Source: Gluconobacter aidae (lineage in GTDB: Bacteria > Pseudomonadota > Alphaproteobacteria > Acetobacterales > Acetobacteraceae). Taken from it: a stretch of DNA of 44,851 nucleotides. The notes under the pieces are model-generated. The model was not told the origin of the DNA, did not search any database, and saw nothing but the letters and a program-made list of their open reading frames with translations. Of this stretch, positions 33,616-44,851 are shown in pieces. A program made the translations under genes and the position numbers. The stretch is from the NCBI RefSeq assembly GCF_009547075.1, contig NZ_WIPH01000020.1, forward strand, positions 1-44,851. The letters run 5' to 3'. Within the stretch, counting starts at the first letter, position 1, and every line of letters begins with the position of its first letter.

Positions 33616-35100
33616 ATGTCTGACCGTTTTCATAAACGGCTGTGGCGCAACGCCGTCAGCTTTTCCCGCAGTCAGGAACCCCACGCATCCATTCATGCGG
33701 TGGAAGGTCTGCGTGAATGCCCGACCTGCGGCCTTTTCCAGCATGTCCCGCGTCTGAAGCCCGGCCATCTCGCCGAATGTCTGCGCTGCGGCTGCCAGCT
33801 TGCCCGCCGTCGCAGGACGTCCCTGATCGGTGCCCCGGCCGCCTTCTGCATTACATCCGCCGCGCTCTATGTCACGCTCCTCATCAGCTCTCTCATGACG
33901 CTGAACGTCTACGGGCGTGAAAACACGGTTTCGCTGATGAGCGGCCCGATCGAACTCGGCCATCAGGGATATGGGGCGATCGGCGTTCTCGTCGCCCTGG
34001 TGACGATCCTCATGCCCGGAGTCATCATCGGTCTGATGGCGGCCATTCTTTACGGTGTTTCCCGCCCCCAGATGCCTGACTGGGCCCCGCGTCTTCTCAC
34101 CTGGTACGACCGCCTCCGGGGCTGGTCGATGGTGGAGGTGTATGTCCTCGGCGTTCTGGTGGCCTACACCAAGCTCGTGGACCTCGCCCTCGTGATCCTT
34201 CAGCCCGGCGTTTATCTTCTGGGCGGGCTGATGCTGAGTATGGCCGCCGTGGATTCGACCTTTGACGCCGAACGGATCTGGCGCAGCCGCGACATCCGTC
34301 CCCAGCTCGACGATCATCAGGGCCATCTGCTGGATGTCGCCCATCTGGACGCCCGCAACGGTGTCATTCCCCCTGTGGAGAACATGCTGTCCTGCCATGC
34401 CTGCAATCTGGTCCTGGCGTTCGACCATACCGTGCCGCAGGAACAGGACATGGGCGACTGCCCCCGCTGCGGGCAGATCCTGCATCGCCGCAAGCCGCAG
34501 AGTCTTGCCTCGGCCACGTGTCTTCTCGTGGCCGGTGTCGTGTTTTACCTGCCGGCCAACCTGCTGCCGGTCATGACTTACACCAAGGTCGGCCATGGAG
34601 CGCCCAGCACCATCATTAGCGGCGTGATTGAACTGTGGCAGGCGGGAATGATTCCGCTGTCCCTGCTGGTTCTGTTCGCCAGCATCACCGTGCCTGTTCT
34701 CAAGATCGTCGCCCTGACGATCATGATCATCAGCACACGCCTCGGGGCCCGCTGGCAACTTCGGCATCTGGCGAAACTCTATCGTCTTGTCGTGATCATC
34801 GGCCGCTGGTCCATGATCGACGTCTTCATGATTTCCATCCTCGTCGCCGTCGTGCATTTCGGCTTTCTGGCCAATGTCACGGCCGATCCGGGGATGGTCT
34901 GCTTTGCGCTGGTCGTGATCCTGACCATTTTCGCCGCAGAGCTTTTCGATCCCCGCGGCATGTGGGATGCAGCCGGCCTCAACGGCGCGGTCGCAGGCGC
35001 TGCAGCGGACACCAGGGAGCCGGAGACGCCGTCTCCGTCCGATCCTGTTCCGCACCTGCCTTCTTCTGACCCTACTGACATGGAGCCTGGACGCGCGTGA
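33616..35100 (+). CDS. pqiA: Paraquat-inducible protein A (inner membrane partner of PqiB)
   Basis: A 494-residue inner-membrane protein with two tandem PqiA domains. Each opens with a rubredoxin-like zinc site: CPTC and CLRC at about 35-60, and CHAC and CPRC at about 260-284. Four hydrophobic helices follow in each half. With PqiB and PqiC it forms an envelope-spanning system thought to carry lipids between membranes. AGGAG lies just before the ATG, and the stop overlaps the GTG of pqiB. Confidence 0.93.
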   Translation: MSDRFHKRLWRNAVSFSRSQEPHASIHAVEGLRECPTCGLFQHVPRLKPGHLAECLRCGCQLARRRRTSLIGAPAAFCITSAALYVTLLISSLMTLNVYGRENTVSLMSGPIELGHQGYGAIGVLVALVTILMPGVIIGLMAAILYGVSRPQMPDWAPRLLTWYDRLRGWSMVEVYVLGVLVAYTKLVDLALVILQPGVYLLGGLMLSMAAVDSTFDAERIWRSRDIRPQLDDHQGHLLDVAHLDARNGVIPPVENMLSCHACNLVLAFDHTVPQEQDMGDCPRCGQILHRRKPQSLASATCLLVAGVVFYLPANLLPVMTYTKVGHGAPSTIISGVIELWQAGMIPLSLLVLFASITVPVLKIVALTIMIISTRLGARWQLRHLAKLYRLVVIIGRWSMIDVFMISILVAVVHFGFLANVTADPGMVCFALVVILTIFAAELFDPRGMWDAAGLNGAVAGAAADTREPETPSPSDPVPHLPSSDPTDMEPGRA

Positions 35101-36779
35101 GCGATTCCCGAAACAACCGGGGGGAGCCAACGGTCTCGCCGAAGGAAGCCCCGGTGCGCCGCACCCGCTTCTCCCTCATTCTGCTGATTCCGGTGGTGGC
35201 CATCCTCATCGCCGGATGGCTGGCGTGGGAGCATTTTGCCACGCGTGGTCCCGTCATCACCATTACGTTTGAAACGGCGGATGGCCTGACTCCGGGCCAG
35301 ACGCAGGTGAAGAACAAGGCTGTGACGCTGGGTACGGTGCAGGACATCACGCTGAGTGACGACATGAAACATGTTGACGTCACAGTGCAGATGAACGCCA
35401 ACAGCGCGCATATCCTGACCGACCATACCCGGTTCTGGGTCGTACGCCCGCGGATCAACGGCGCCAGCATCACCGGCCTCGATACACTGTTCTCAGGTGC
35501 CTATATCGCCCTGGATCCGGGAAGCGATGACGGCCACTATCAGAAGTCCTTCAAAGGTCTCGAATCGCCGCCGGGTGTCCGTTCGGACCAGCCAGGCGAG
35601 ACGTTCTGGCTGGTGTCTCCGTCGCTGGGCTCGCTTGGTCCGGGGTCGCCGGTCTTTTTCCGCGACCTTCAGGTGGGTGAGGTGCTGGGTTACACGATGC
35701 CGCCGGGCGGAAAGGGACCCATCGTCATCCAGGCTTTCGTCAAGGAGCCCTATGACCACTACCTGCGCACGGACAGCCGGTTCTGGAATGTTTCCGGCGT
35801 TCAGGTCGGTCTCGGCGCCGGTGGTCTGAAGGTTCAGCTCAAATCGCTTCAGGCCCTGCTGTCTGGCGGCATCGCCTTTGGTCTGCCGGAGCGCCGTCGC
35901 AACATCGATCTGCCCGATGCGCCGGCCAACTCCGTTTTCAAACTCTATGCAAGCGAAGCCGATGCCGACAATGCGCGATACCACAAGCGCCTGCGCGTCG
36001 TGACTTACATCAACTCCTCCGTCAAGGGCCTTACGAACGGCAGTCAGGTTACCATGTTCGGTTTGCAGATCGGCAGCGTCACGGATGTCCGTCTCCTTCT
36101 CGAAGGCCCCACAAAACTTCCCCGTGTCCGCGTGGATATGGAGCTTGAGCCGGAGCGCATGCTGTCCAACTGGGATGACCGGATCGAGAACAGCAAGGAG
36201 CCGCCCGTCGAGAAGTATCTCCAGGCCTTTGTGGCTGACGGGATGCGGGCCTCGGTTCAGAGCGCCAGCTTCCTGACCGGCGAATCCATGATCGCCCTGC
36301 AATTCGTCAAGAACGCCCCTGTCACGACTCTGACTTATGAAGGCGACGTTGCTGTTCTCCCCAGTCAGGCTGGCGGAATGGACGGAATCATGGAGTCCGT
36401 CTCCACTATCACCGACAAGATCGCCGCAATGCCGCTGACCGAAATCGGTGGCCATGTGAACGATCTTCTGGCGCATGCGGATGGCCGCCTGAACAGTCCG
36501 GAAGTCACGCAGTCCCTCGCGGCGCTGCGCGATTCGCTACAGAACCTGAGCAGGCTGACGAAAACCGCCAACCAGAATCTTCCGGCGCTGATGAAAGGTC
36601 TGCAGGGCACGCTGGCGAACGCCCAGTCGGTTCTGGGGGCTTATGGTGGCGATACGGATTTCCACCGCAGCCTTCAGAGCATGATTACCCAGTTGACTCA
36701 GATGTCCCGCTCTCTGCGGTTCCTCACGGATTATCTGGATCACCACCCTTCCGCTCTCATCACCGGCCGCAGGAACTGA
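35097..36779 (+). CDS. pqiB: PqiB, MCE-domain lipid transport protein
   Basis: A 560-residue protein with one N-terminal membrane helix (FSLILLIPVVAILIAGWLAW) and three periplasmic MCE domains, recognisable from repeats such as GLTPGQTQVKNKAVTLGTV, LGPGSPVFFRDLQVGEVLGY and GLTNGSQVTMFGLQIGSVTD. A helical C-terminal tail follows, expected to form the hexameric needle. It starts with GTG overlapping pqiA and ends three bases before pqiC. Confidence 0.94.
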   Translation: MSDSRNNRGEPTVSPKEAPVRRTRFSLILLIPVVAILIAGWLAWEHFATRGPVITITFETADGLTPGQTQVKNKAVTLGTVQDITLSDDMKHVDVTVQMNANSAHILTDHTRFWVVRPRINGASITGLDTLFSGAYIALDPGSDDGHYQKSFKGLESPPGVRSDQPGETFWLVSPSLGSLGPGSPVFFRDLQVGEVLGYTMPPGGKGPIVIQAFVKEPYDHYLRTDSRFWNVSGVQVGLGAGGLKVQLKSLQALLSGGIAFGLPERRRNIDLPDAPANSVFKLYASEADADNARYHKRLRVVTYINSSVKGLTNGSQVTMFGLQIGSVTDVRLLLEGPTKLPRVRVDMELEPERMLSNWDDRIENSKEPPVEKYLQAFVADGMRASVQSASFLTGESMIALQFVKNAPVTTLTYEGDVAVLPSQAGGMDGIMESVSTITDKIAAMPLTEIGGHVNDLLAHADGRLNSPEVTQSLAALRDSLQNLSRLTKTANQNLPALMKGLQGTLANAQSVLGAYGGDTDFHRSLQSMITQLTQMSRSLRFLTDYLDHHPSALITGRRN

Positions 36780-36782
36780 GCC

Positions 36783-37400
36783 ATGACACAGTCTTTGACG
36801 TCCCGCCTTCGTTTTCTGTCCCTGATGGGGGCTCTGGGGCTGACGGGTCTCCTCTCGGCCTGCAGCAGCGATCCGACGCTCTATACGCTGGCCCCTCTGC
36901 CGGGTGTGTCCCAGGCGGGAGGCCCTGCCGTGGTCGAGGTCCGGACGCCGGTTGTGAGTGCGCGGCTTGATCGCGATACGATCGTGAGGGCCAGTGAGGA
37001 TTACCAGACCAGGCTGGCTTCGGGTAGCAGCTGGAGTGAGGCGCTTCCCGATATGGTGGGCCATACGCTGATGACCGATCTGGCCCAACGCCTGCCAGGT
37101 ACGACTGTTTTCGCGCAGGATGATGCGGTTACGACGACGCCTGCGGCCTATGTTGAACTGACGATCCGCAATTTCGAAGCCGATTCGGCCGGACATGTAC
37201 TCGTGACGGGAATGCTGTCCGTTCATCCGGCCGAAAAGATGATCGGCCCCGTGATGACCACGCCTGTGGTGTGGCGGTCGCCCGAGCCTGTCTCGTCCAG
37301 TACGGCAAAGCTGACAGCAGCGCTCAGTCAGGGTGTTGCCAGCATTGCGGATCAGGCAGCCGCAAAACTGCGCGTTCTGCCGGTGCCCCTGAAGGATTGA
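36783..37400 (+). CDS. pqiC: PqiC lipoprotein
   Basis: A 205-residue outer membrane lipoprotein, the third part of the Pqi system, which binds the tip of the PqiB needle. The lipobox LLSAC gives Cys27 as the modified residue. PTLYTLAPLPG and VEVRTPVVSARLDRDTIV match the ABC-transport auxiliary family (DUF330). The +2 and +3 residues are SerSer, fitting outer membrane sorting. Confidence 0.92.
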   Translation: MTQSLTSRLRFLSLMGALGLTGLLSACSSDPTLYTLAPLPGVSQAGGPAVVEVRTPVVSARLDRDTIVRASEDYQTRLASGSSWSEALPDMVGHTLMTDLAQRLPGTTVFAQDDAVTTTPAAYVELTIRNFEADSAGHVLVTGMLSVHPAEKMIGPVMTTPVVWRSPEPVSSSTAKLTAALSQGVASIADQAAAKLRVLPVPLKD

Positions 37401-37416
37401 GAACCATCAGGGGCAT

Positions 37417-37454
37417 CAACAAAAAAGGCTCCCGGAAGGGAGCCTTTTTTGTTG
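37417..37454. terminator. Bidirectional terminator between pqiC and nusG
   Basis: CAACAAAAAAGGCTCCC, loop GGAA, and the exact inverse GGGAGCCTTTTTTGTTG. The A- and T-runs flank the stem on both sides, so it can end pqiABC and secE-nusG. Confidence 0.95.
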
Positions 37455-37477
37455 GAAGAAACAGAATCTGAAAAGAC

Positions 37478-38008
37478 TTAGAGCTTTTCAACCTGCGTGA
37501 AGTCCAGATCGACCGGCGTAGAGCGGCCGAAGATGGAGACGCTGACCTTGAGGCGCTGACGCTCGTCGTCGACATCCTCGATCATGCCGGTGAAGGACGT
37601 GAACGGACCATCGGCCACGCGGACCTGCTCGCCAATCTCGAAGGAGAGGCTGGAACGGGGGCGCTCGACGCCTTCCTGGGCCTGCTTCATGATCCGCTCG
37701 GCTTCAGCTGCCGTAATCGGGGTGGGGCGGTTGCGGGTTCCAAGGAAGCCAGTGACCTTGGGTGTATCCTTGACGAGATGCCAAGCCTCGTCCGTCAGCT
37801 CCATCTTGACGAGGACATAGCCCGGAAAGAACTTGCGCTCTGCATTGACCTTACGGCCGCGGCGCATTTCCGTCACGTCTTCAGACGGAACAAGAATCTG
37901 TTCGAAATGGTCGGAAAGGCCTTTCTGTGCAGCCTGTTCCTGAATGTGACTCGCGATCTTTTTCTCGAATCCGGAATAGACGTGCACAACGTACCAACGC
38001 TTCGCCAT
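37478..38008 (-). CDS. nusG: Transcription termination/antitermination factor NusG
   Basis: A 176-residue protein that binds RNA polymerase and couples it to Rho or ribosomal S10. The NGN domain opens with RWYVVHVYSGFEKKIASHI and has FFPGYVLVKMEL; the KOW domain has VRVADGPFTSFTGMIEDVD. It follows secE by nine bases. A strong terminator follows at once, and the usual downstream rplK is not there. Confidence 0.97.
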   Translation of the reverse strand: MAKRWYVVHVYSGFEKKIASHIQEQAAQKGLSDHFEQILVPSEDVTEMRRGRKVNAERKFFPGYVLVKMELTDEAWHLVKDTPKVTGFLGTRNRPTPITAAEAERIMKQAQEGVERPRSSLSFEIGEQVRVADGPFTSFTGMIEDVDDERQRLKVSVSIFGRSTPVDLDFTQVEKL

Positions 38009-38017
38009 GGTGCGAAC

Positions 38018-38272
38018 CTAGCCTCCAACGCCAAAAAGTTCGCGGACGCCGAGGCCGATCACCTGGTCCACGATGAAGAAGAAGATGCAGGTCACGGTAA
38101 CCATGACCAGCACGGCACCTGACGTGATCAGGGTGTTGCGACGGGTCGGCCATGTGACGCGCTTCGCTTCGGCGCGGACGTCACGGACGTAGGCGACCAG
38201 ATTGAAGCCGGATCCGTTCTTTTGAGGCGCCGTTTTCCGCGACTCGTTTTTCGGGGTACTGACCGACACCAT
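38018..38272 (-). CDS. secE: Preprotein translocase subunit SecE
   Basis: An 84-residue single-helix SecE, clamp of the SecYEG channel. VRDVRAEAKRVTWPTRRNTL is the conserved amphipathic segment before the membrane helix VLVMVTVTCIFFFIVDQVI. ATG 38272 has GAGG a few bases upstream; open frame further up is not conserved. Order tRNA-Trp, secE, nusG is the common bacterial one. Confidence 0.95.
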   Translation of the reverse strand: MVSVSTPKNESRKTAPQKNGSGFNLVAYVRDVRAEAKRVTWPTRRNTLITSGAVLVMVTVTCIFFFIVDQVIGLGVRELFGVGG

Positions 38273-38334
38273 CGTCCTCGAATCAAGTGAAAATCCCGCT
38301 CCCGGTGTCGGGAAGGACATCCGGCGAGAAGGAG

Positions 38335-38411
38335 TGGCAGGGGCGGAGGGTCTCGAACTCTCAACCTCCGGTTTTGGAGACCGGCGCTCTAGCCAATTGA
38401 GCTACACCCCT
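38335..38411 (-). tRNA. tRNA-Trp (CCA)
   Basis: A 77-base cloverleaf: acceptor AGGGGTG/CGCCCCT, anticodon loop CTCCAAA (anticodon CCA), T arm GAGAG-TTCGAGA-CCCTC and encoded CCA. The T stem contains an A-C mismatch at 52-62 where G-C is usual. It lies just upstream of secE-nusG. Confidence 0.95.
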
Positions 38412-38580
38412 ATCATCGGGCAGAACGTTTGGAAACGTCATGCCAGCGACAGTGGCCGCAAAAGAGAATGTTCAGGACTAAAAGTCAAGAGGCATGAACA
38501 TCTTTGTTGTGGAATTTCCGTTTTGGATTTTCCCCTCTTGCGGGCGTTGGAGCAGATGGAGTAAGGACACTCTCGTCTGG
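38412..38580. promoter_or_regulatory. Divergent promoter region between tRNA-Trp and tRNA-Gly
   Basis: No gene seen. ACGTTT-GG-AAACGT, a perfect 14-base palindrome at 38425-38438, lies about 14 bases before the tRNA-Trp 5' end. Both tRNA promoters must be here but no consensus -35/-10 pair is clear. Confidence 0.4.
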
Positions 38581-38654
38581 GCGGGCGTAGCATAGTGGTA
38601 ATGCAGTAGCCTTCCAAGCTTCTTAGGAGGGTTCGATTCCCTTCGCCCGCTCCA
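38581..38654 (+). tRNA. tRNA-Gly (TCC)
   Basis: A 74-base cloverleaf: acceptor GCGGGCG/CGCCCGC, D arm GCAT/ATGC, anticodon loop CTTCCAA (anticodon TCC), T loop TTCGATT and encoded CCA. The anticodon stem GTAGC/GCTTC has one T-T mismatch at 28-42. Confidence 0.95.
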
Positions 38655-38682
38655 GAGTTCCATGAAATCGGTTTGTCTGCCT

Positions 38683-39246
38683 TCACTGCCTCTGACAGGG
38701 TATGTGTGATGGCGTCGCTTCTCCGAACCGGAGAACCTGCAATGCGACAGCGGCATTGCCGACATTTCCTGACAGGTGCCCTTTCGGATCCGCGCCGCGA
38801 CCTGCTGGGGCCAGATCCTCACTGAGCAGGACGTCGCCCGGATTGAGTTCAACGCTGGTCCCGTCCATCGCTTTGACGAAATAGATCCCCGACAGCGGCA
38901 CGATCCACTGGACATGATGGCTTTCGTCCCATCCGCCTTTCCAGTGCGGGGGCTGAACCTGTATCGTCATCGTTGCCGGTCCATCATGAGGCGTGCTGAG
39001 CATGACCTTGCCTGCGTCGGGAGTTTCAGCCGACGTGGTCGAGGCTTCGTGGAATGTCGATATTTTGCATTTGGTCAGATGTGTGACGCCCTGCGGGTCG
39101 GTCCAGTTGTCCCAATAGGAAATGGTCGGGAAGGAGGGTCTGTCCTCGACGGAGGTCGCCTGGGCTGCCGTGATCGGGATCAGGGCAGGCAGGGTCGGGA
39201 TGGACAGGGTGCCCAGCAGGAAAAAGACGCGCTTATGAAGGGTCAT
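38683..39246 (-). CDS. Secreted cupin-like protein
   Basis: A 187-residue protein with an N-terminal signal (FFLLGTLSIPTLPALIPITA). The mature part looks like a single cupin barrel: HHVQWIVPLSGIYFVKAMDG for the first half and ELNPGDVLLSEDLAP for the second, the latter a typical PGD turn. Only one clear His pair is seen, so metal binding is uncertain. Function unknown. It stands alone, divergent from the ATP synthase operon. Confidence 0.75.
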   Translation of the reverse strand: MTLHKRVFFLLGTLSIPTLPALIPITAAQATSVEDRPSFPTISYWDNWTDPQGVTHLTKCKISTFHEASTTSAETPDAGKVMLSTPHDGPATMTIQVQPPHWKGGWDESHHVQWIVPLSGIYFVKAMDGTSVELNPGDVLLSEDLAPAGRGADPKGHLSGNVGNAAVALQVLRFGEATPSHIPCQRQ

Positions 39247-39573
39247 CGGGTTTCCGTGGCTGTTTGTGGGGAGCGTGTTGGACGGGAGAAAGATCCCCCG
39301 AAAAATCGCCGTGAAACCTCCGTCATGCCAGTCCGGTCATGGAAAACGCAAACCTTCGTTCAGGCGACGGACGGATGAACGGGGTTTTGCGTATCGTCTC
39401 GGTTGCGCAGGAACCGGACAGCGTGCTAGAGGCGGCGCCACGTGGAGGACCGGGTTTCAGACGAATCCTGCGCAGGGATGTGTGCGCCCGGTCCGGACAG
39501 TTTTGATGCAAGGAGCCGGATAAGCCGGTTCCGGCCGCACTCTGCGGCGGATTTAGTGAGACGGAACACGCGT
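39247..39573 (+). other. Upstream region of the ATP synthase operon
   Basis: No gene is visible over this stretch of about 330 bases. It holds the candidate promoter at 39403-39431 and, further down, an inverted repeat around GCCGGATAAGCCGG just before the atpH start region. A long 5' leader for atpH is likely. Confidence 0.5.
39403..39431 (+). promoter_or_regulatory. Candidate promoter of the atp operon
   Basis: TTGCGC and CTAGAG with 17 bases between, a plausible sigma-70-like pair for a GC-rich alphaproteobacterium. It lies about 140 bases before the atpH start. Confidence 0.35.
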
Positions 39574-40145
39574 GTGACGGTGACACAGGTGCCGCAGGTT
39601 GGACAGACAGGGGGCTTGGCCCAGCGCTACGCCCGTGCGCTTTATGATCTTGCTTCGGAGCAGGGGAAACTTCCCGATGTTCTGGGTGAAGTGAAGGCGC
39701 TGCGTACCGCCATTTCCGAAAGCGACGACCTGCGGAAATTCCTGGCTGACGCCCGGATGGACATCCGCCAGGGTCAGACGGTTTCGAATGTCCTGATGTC
39801 GAAACTCGGTTTCGGCGACGTTCTGCGTCGTTTTGTTGGCGTCATTGCCGATAATCGCCGCCTGCCTGATCTTGCATCCATTCTGGACGGTGTTCTGGCC
39901 CTCGATTCCGCCCTGCGCGGTGAAGTCGTTGCCGAAGTCCGCTCCGCACAGCCTCTGACTGACATGCAGCGCAGCCAGCTTCAGGCCCGACTGGCCGAAG
40001 CCGGCTACAGCCGCGTGTCCATGACCGAACGTACGGACGCCGCCCTGCTTGGCGGCATGACCGTGCGGATCGGTTCCACACTGTTTGACACTTCGATCGC
40101 CGGGCGCCTGACCCGCCTGCAGAACGCCATGAAGGGAGCCGCGTG

Positions 40146-40146
<1 letters not shown>
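39574..40146 (+). CDS. atpH: F1 ATP synthase delta subunit
   Basis: A 190-residue peripheral stalk subunit that joins F1 to F0. [19 protein letters not shown] at the N-terminus and [22 protein letters not shown] at the C-terminus are the family hallmarks. GTG 39574 with a GGA-rich site eight bases upstream is chosen; upstream open frame is not conserved. It is the first gene of atpHAGDC. F0 genes are not in the window, as is normal for alphaproteobacteria. Confidence 0.94.
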
Positions 40147-41681
<1,535 letters not shown>

Positions 41682-41690
41682 GGATAGCCC

Positions 41691-44067
<2,377 letters not shown>

Positions 44068-44071
44068 TTCG

Positions 44072-44488
44072 ATGCCGCTTCGCATCGAGATCGTCAGCCC
44101 GGAAAAGCGCCTTGTCGAACGTGATGTCGATATGGCCGTGGTCCCGGGTATGGAAGGCGATATTGCAGCCATGCCGGACCGCGCACCGCTGATGCTTCAG
44201 CTGCGGGGCGGCGTTGTTGCCCTCTATCAGGGCGACAAGATCATGGACCGTTATTTCGTGACGGGCGGTTTCGCCGATATGGGTGCGGATCACTGCATCA
44301 TTCTCGCGGATTCTGCCCAGCTCATGAGTGAGTTGTCTGTGGATGAGGCCAAAGCCCGTCTGCGGGATCTGGAAAGCCGTTGGGCCGAAATCGGTCCGAA
44401 CGACGTGGATATGCACGACCAGATCAGTCGCGAACTGCAGTCGGTTCGCGCGGAGCTGGAAGCTGTTCAGGAGCACGGTCAGGCCTGA
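44072..44488 (+). CDS. atpC: F1 ATP synthase epsilon subunit
   Basis: A 138-residue rotor subunit that can inhibit ATP hydrolysis. The N-terminal beta sandwich (LRIEIVSPEKRLVERDVD, VVPGMEGDIAAMPDRAPL) is followed by a helical tail. Last gene of the operon, four bases after atpD. Confidence 0.96.
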   Translation: MPLRIEIVSPEKRLVERDVDMAVVPGMEGDIAAMPDRAPLMLQLRGGVVALYQGDKIMDRYFVTGGFADMGADHCIILADSAQLMSELSVDEAKARLRDLESRWAEIGPNDVDMHDQISRELQSVRAELEAVQEHGQA

Positions 44489-44512
44489 TCCGACTTTTTC
44501 AGACCACATTTG

Positions 44513-44550
44513 AAAACCCGCTTCATCGCAAGGTTAGGCGGGTTTTTCTT
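44513..44550 (+). terminator. Terminator of the atp operon
   Basis: AAAACCCGC pairs with GCGGGTTTT across a 16-base loop, followed by TTTCTTTG. It lies 25 bases after the atpC stop. Confidence 0.88.
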
Positions 44551-44805
44551 TGCCATTTTCCAAAACTCTTCATTCGCAGGCATGCGCCGCTGCCTGAAAT
44601 GACGTCGGGTCGAACCATCAAGCGTATTATCTGGGTGTGTTATCTGGGGGTGTTCTGGAGCTTTGGTGAGGTGAGGGCGCCTGCTGTCTCCCACTCAGAA
44701 GTCTCGTAGTTTCGCTCGAGTACCTATTCCCCGAGCAGGAAAACTTTCCCAAAGAACGCTATGTGAGGCGATAGACGCGATAACGCGCAGTCTCTGGCTG
44801 CCCAG
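44551..44805. other. Intergenic stretch after the atp operon
   Basis: No gene that I can support. Short open frames on either strand have no recognisable features. It may contain the promoter of a gene starting at the right edge. Confidence 0.4.
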
Positions 44806-44851
44806 ATGGCGATGAATGAACGTCAAATCGGGAAATTCAAAGAAAACGAGA
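44806..44851 (+). CDS. Possible start of a small gene, cut by window edge
   Basis: From ATG 44806 (or 44812) the frame reads MAMNERQIGKFKENE and leaves the window. The charged start resembles short conserved alphaproteobacterial proteins beginning MxxRQIxKFKE, but only 15 residues are visible and there is no strong ribosome site. Confidence 0.3.
   Translation, partial: MAMNERQIGKFKENE

Noticed and set aside
33580-35130. Minus-strand open frame opposite pqiA
   Set aside because: Composition is His/Gln/Arg/Asp-rich with no motif; pqiA on the plus strand is clear.

Overview
The window is GC-rich alphaproteobacterial chromosome, most likely from an acetic acid bacterium (Acetobacteraceae, Gluconobacter-like). 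The grounds are the codon usage, an F1 ATP synthase operon (atpHAGDC) that stands apart from any F0 genes, and a TonB-ExbB-ExbD-ExbD cluster followed by a secreted TPR protein. The genus is an inference from overall flavour. No rRNA gene and no CRISPR array was seen.

Layout. 1-4207: 3' part of nth (endonuclease III), an ABC exporter and a secreted amidohydrolase. 4208-7808: a lower-GC block with two glycosyltransferase-like genes, one ending in two discoidin-like domains. 7864-14288: rdgB-rph, divergent from hrcA, then mrcA (PBP1A) and prfB, which needs a programmed +1 frameshift. 14668-18753: tonB-exbB-exbD1-exbD2-TPR, an envelope energy-transduction operon. 18814-20794: a lone flgH divergent from a sugar-nucleotide reductase-like gene. 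20882-27493: an hpx-type purine catabolism cluster (hpxX, hpxY, hpxW, a LysR regulator, hpxK, hpxJ) that together would take allantoate through ureidoglycine and oxalurate to oxamate and oxalate, releasing ammonia. 27558-31973: a 4.4 kb IS66-family element, bounded by matching terminal repeats and a perfect 8-bp target duplication, carrying about 1.7 kb of non-transposase passenger DNA with at least two unrecognised genes. It has inserted into the 3' end of a small conserved gene. 32283-33364: ghrA (glyoxylate/hydroxypyruvate reductase) and tRNA-Thr(CGT). 33616-37400: pqiABC, an MCE-type envelope lipid transport system. 37478-38411: nusG, secE and tRNA-Trp on the minus strand; then tRNA-Gly and a secreted cupin protein. 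39574-44488: atpHAGDC and its terminator. The last bases may hold the start of another small gene.

How the genes fit together. HpxK makes ureidoglycine, HpxJ transaminates it with glyoxylate to oxalurate, and HpxX/Y/W are the set linked to oxalurate and oxamate breakdown. GhrA, beyond the IS66 insertion, also uses glyoxylate and may have been a closer neighbour before the insertion. The most unusual items are the passenger-carrying IS66 element with its reconstructable insertion point, the compact allantoate-to-oxalate cluster, the glycosyltransferase-discoidin fusion, and the secE-nusG unit cut off from ribosomal protein genes.
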